A stretch of 6,651 nt of DNA from an uncultured Pseudomonas sp. (GTDB taxonomy: Bacteria; Pseudomonadota; Gammaproteobacteria; Pseudomonadales; Pseudomonadaceae), in assembly GCA_937863915.1 (NCBI GenBank), contig CALMID010000413.1, forward strand, positions 1-6,651, given 5' to 3'. Positions 5,974 through 6,651 of the stretch are shown one piece after another. Position 1 is the stretch's first letter. Each line of letters begins with the position of its first letter. The position numbers and the translations under genes are program-made. The notes beneath the pieces were generated by a model. It did not search any database, was not told the origin of the DNA, and worked only from the letters and a program-made list of their open reading frames with translations.

Positions 5974-6651
5974 TCAGCCCTCACCACGCTCGCGGGCGAT
6001 GGCGCGGTAGCCGATGTCGTGGCGGTAGAAACAGCCGTTCCAGCTGATCTGCTCGGCCAGACGGTAGGCCTGCTGCTGGGCTTCGGATACCGTGCGACCG
6101 ATGGCGGTGGCGCACAGTACGCGGCCGCCGGCGGTGACGATCTGGCCGTCCTTCAGCGCGGTGCCGGCATGGAACACCTTGCCGTCGAGTTTGGCGGCGG
6201 CGTCCAGACCTTCGATCACGTCACCCTTGGCATAGTCGGCCGGGTAGCCGCCGGCCGCCAGCACCACGCCGACGGTCGGGCGCGGGTCCCAGGTGGCTTC
6301 GACCTTGTCCAGCGCCTTGGCCAGCGCGGCCTCGACCAGCAGCACCAGGGAGCTTTCCAGGCGCACCATGATCGGCTGGGTTTCCGGGTCGCCGAAGCGG
6401 CAGTTGAACTCGATGACTTTGGGCTTGCCGGCCTTGTCGATCATCAGTCCGGCGTAGAGGAAGCCGGTGTAGACGTTGCCTTCGCTGGCCATGCCGCGCA
6501 CGGTCGGGTAGATCACCTCGTCCATCACGCGCTGGTGCACGTCCGCAGTCACCACCGGAGCCGGCGAGTAGGCGCCCATGCCGCCGGTGTTCGGGCCTGT
6601 GTCGGCGTCGCCGACGCGCTTGTGGTCCTGGCTGGTGGCCATCGGCAGCAC
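5974..6651 (-). CDS. purD: Phosphoribosylamine-glycine ligase (GARS), C-terminal half
   Basis: This cytoplasmic enzyme joins glycine to 5-phosphoribosylamine using ATP, the second step of de novo purine synthesis. The window holds the last 225 residues of a family normally about 425-430 long; the N-terminal half lies beyond the right edge. ATP-grasp signatures are clear: TGPNTGGMGAYSP (residues 18-30 of the visible part), the metal-binding stretch IEFNCRFGDPETQ (80-92) containing the family signature RFGDPETQ, and the C-terminal domain with VLAAGGYP. The GTG at the window edge is an internal Val codon, not a start. The reading frame is intact to TGA at 5976-5974. In P. aeruginosa purH lies upstream and retS downstream; here the retS side matches. 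Confidence 0.97.
   Translation of the reverse strand: MLPMATSQDHKRVGDADTGPNTGGMGAYSPAPVVTADVHQRVMDEVIYPTVRGMASEGNVYTGFLYAGLMIDKAGKPKVIEFNCRFGDPETQPIMVRLESSLVLLVEAALAKALDKVEATWDPRPTVGVVLAAGGYPADYAKGDVIEGLDAAAKLDGKVFHAGTALKDGQIVTAGGRVLCATAIGRTVSEAQQQAYRLAEQISWNGCFYRHDIGYRAIARERGEG

Noticed and set aside
1..6651. CRISPR arrays, insertion sequences, tRNA/rRNA genes or phage remnants
   Set aside because: I saw no spaced direct repeats, terminal inverted repeats, transposase motifs or tRNA-like cloverleaf ends. Coding density and gene order look like ordinary core chromosome.

Overview
The window is GC-rich chromosomal DNA. Every supported gene lies on the minus strand, so transcription runs from high to low coordinates. 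The order purD then retS, the RetS-type hybrid sensor and the DUF2946 protein with its C-terminal PRASP motif all point to a Pseudomonas. The purD-retS adjacency matches what I recall for P. aeruginosa. The species cannot be fixed from the sequence alone. This looks like core chromosome: I see no insertion sequence, phage gene, CRISPR array, tRNA or rRNA.

Region by region, in the direction of transcription: (1) 6651-5974 is the C-terminal half of purD (phosphoribosylamine-glycine ligase). (2) 5973-5860 is a 114-base gap. It holds a perfect long inverted repeat (likely purD terminator), a consensus TATAAT -10 box and a Shine-Dalgarno. (3) 5859-3070 is retS, a 929-residue hybrid sensor with a DISMED2 sensor, seven membrane helices, HisKA, a degenerate ATPase domain and two receiver domains. 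(4) 3026-2430 is a MarC-family membrane protein, 43 bases after retS, followed at once by a hairpin with a T-tract. retS and this gene therefore look like a two-gene operon. (5) 2337-1930 is a small exported DUF2946 protein. (6) 1814-1263 is an uncharacterised Trp-rich 183-residue protein. (7) 1172 to beyond the left edge is an Hsp70-like protein of the YegD type, open to base 1.

How the genes work together: RetS is known in P. aeruginosa to block the GacS/GacA pathway and so favour acute-infection over biofilm behaviour. Here its phosphorylatable residues (His409, Asp698, Asp842) are kept, while the ATP-binding G1 and G2 boxes are eroded. That fits a receptor that controls a partner kinase rather than autophosphorylating efficiently. 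The other genes have no obvious shared pathway.

There is no clear sign of a wholly new system. The best leads are the retS-marC pairing, the uncharacterised 183-residue protein next to a chaperone-like ATPase, and the correction of the retS start codon.
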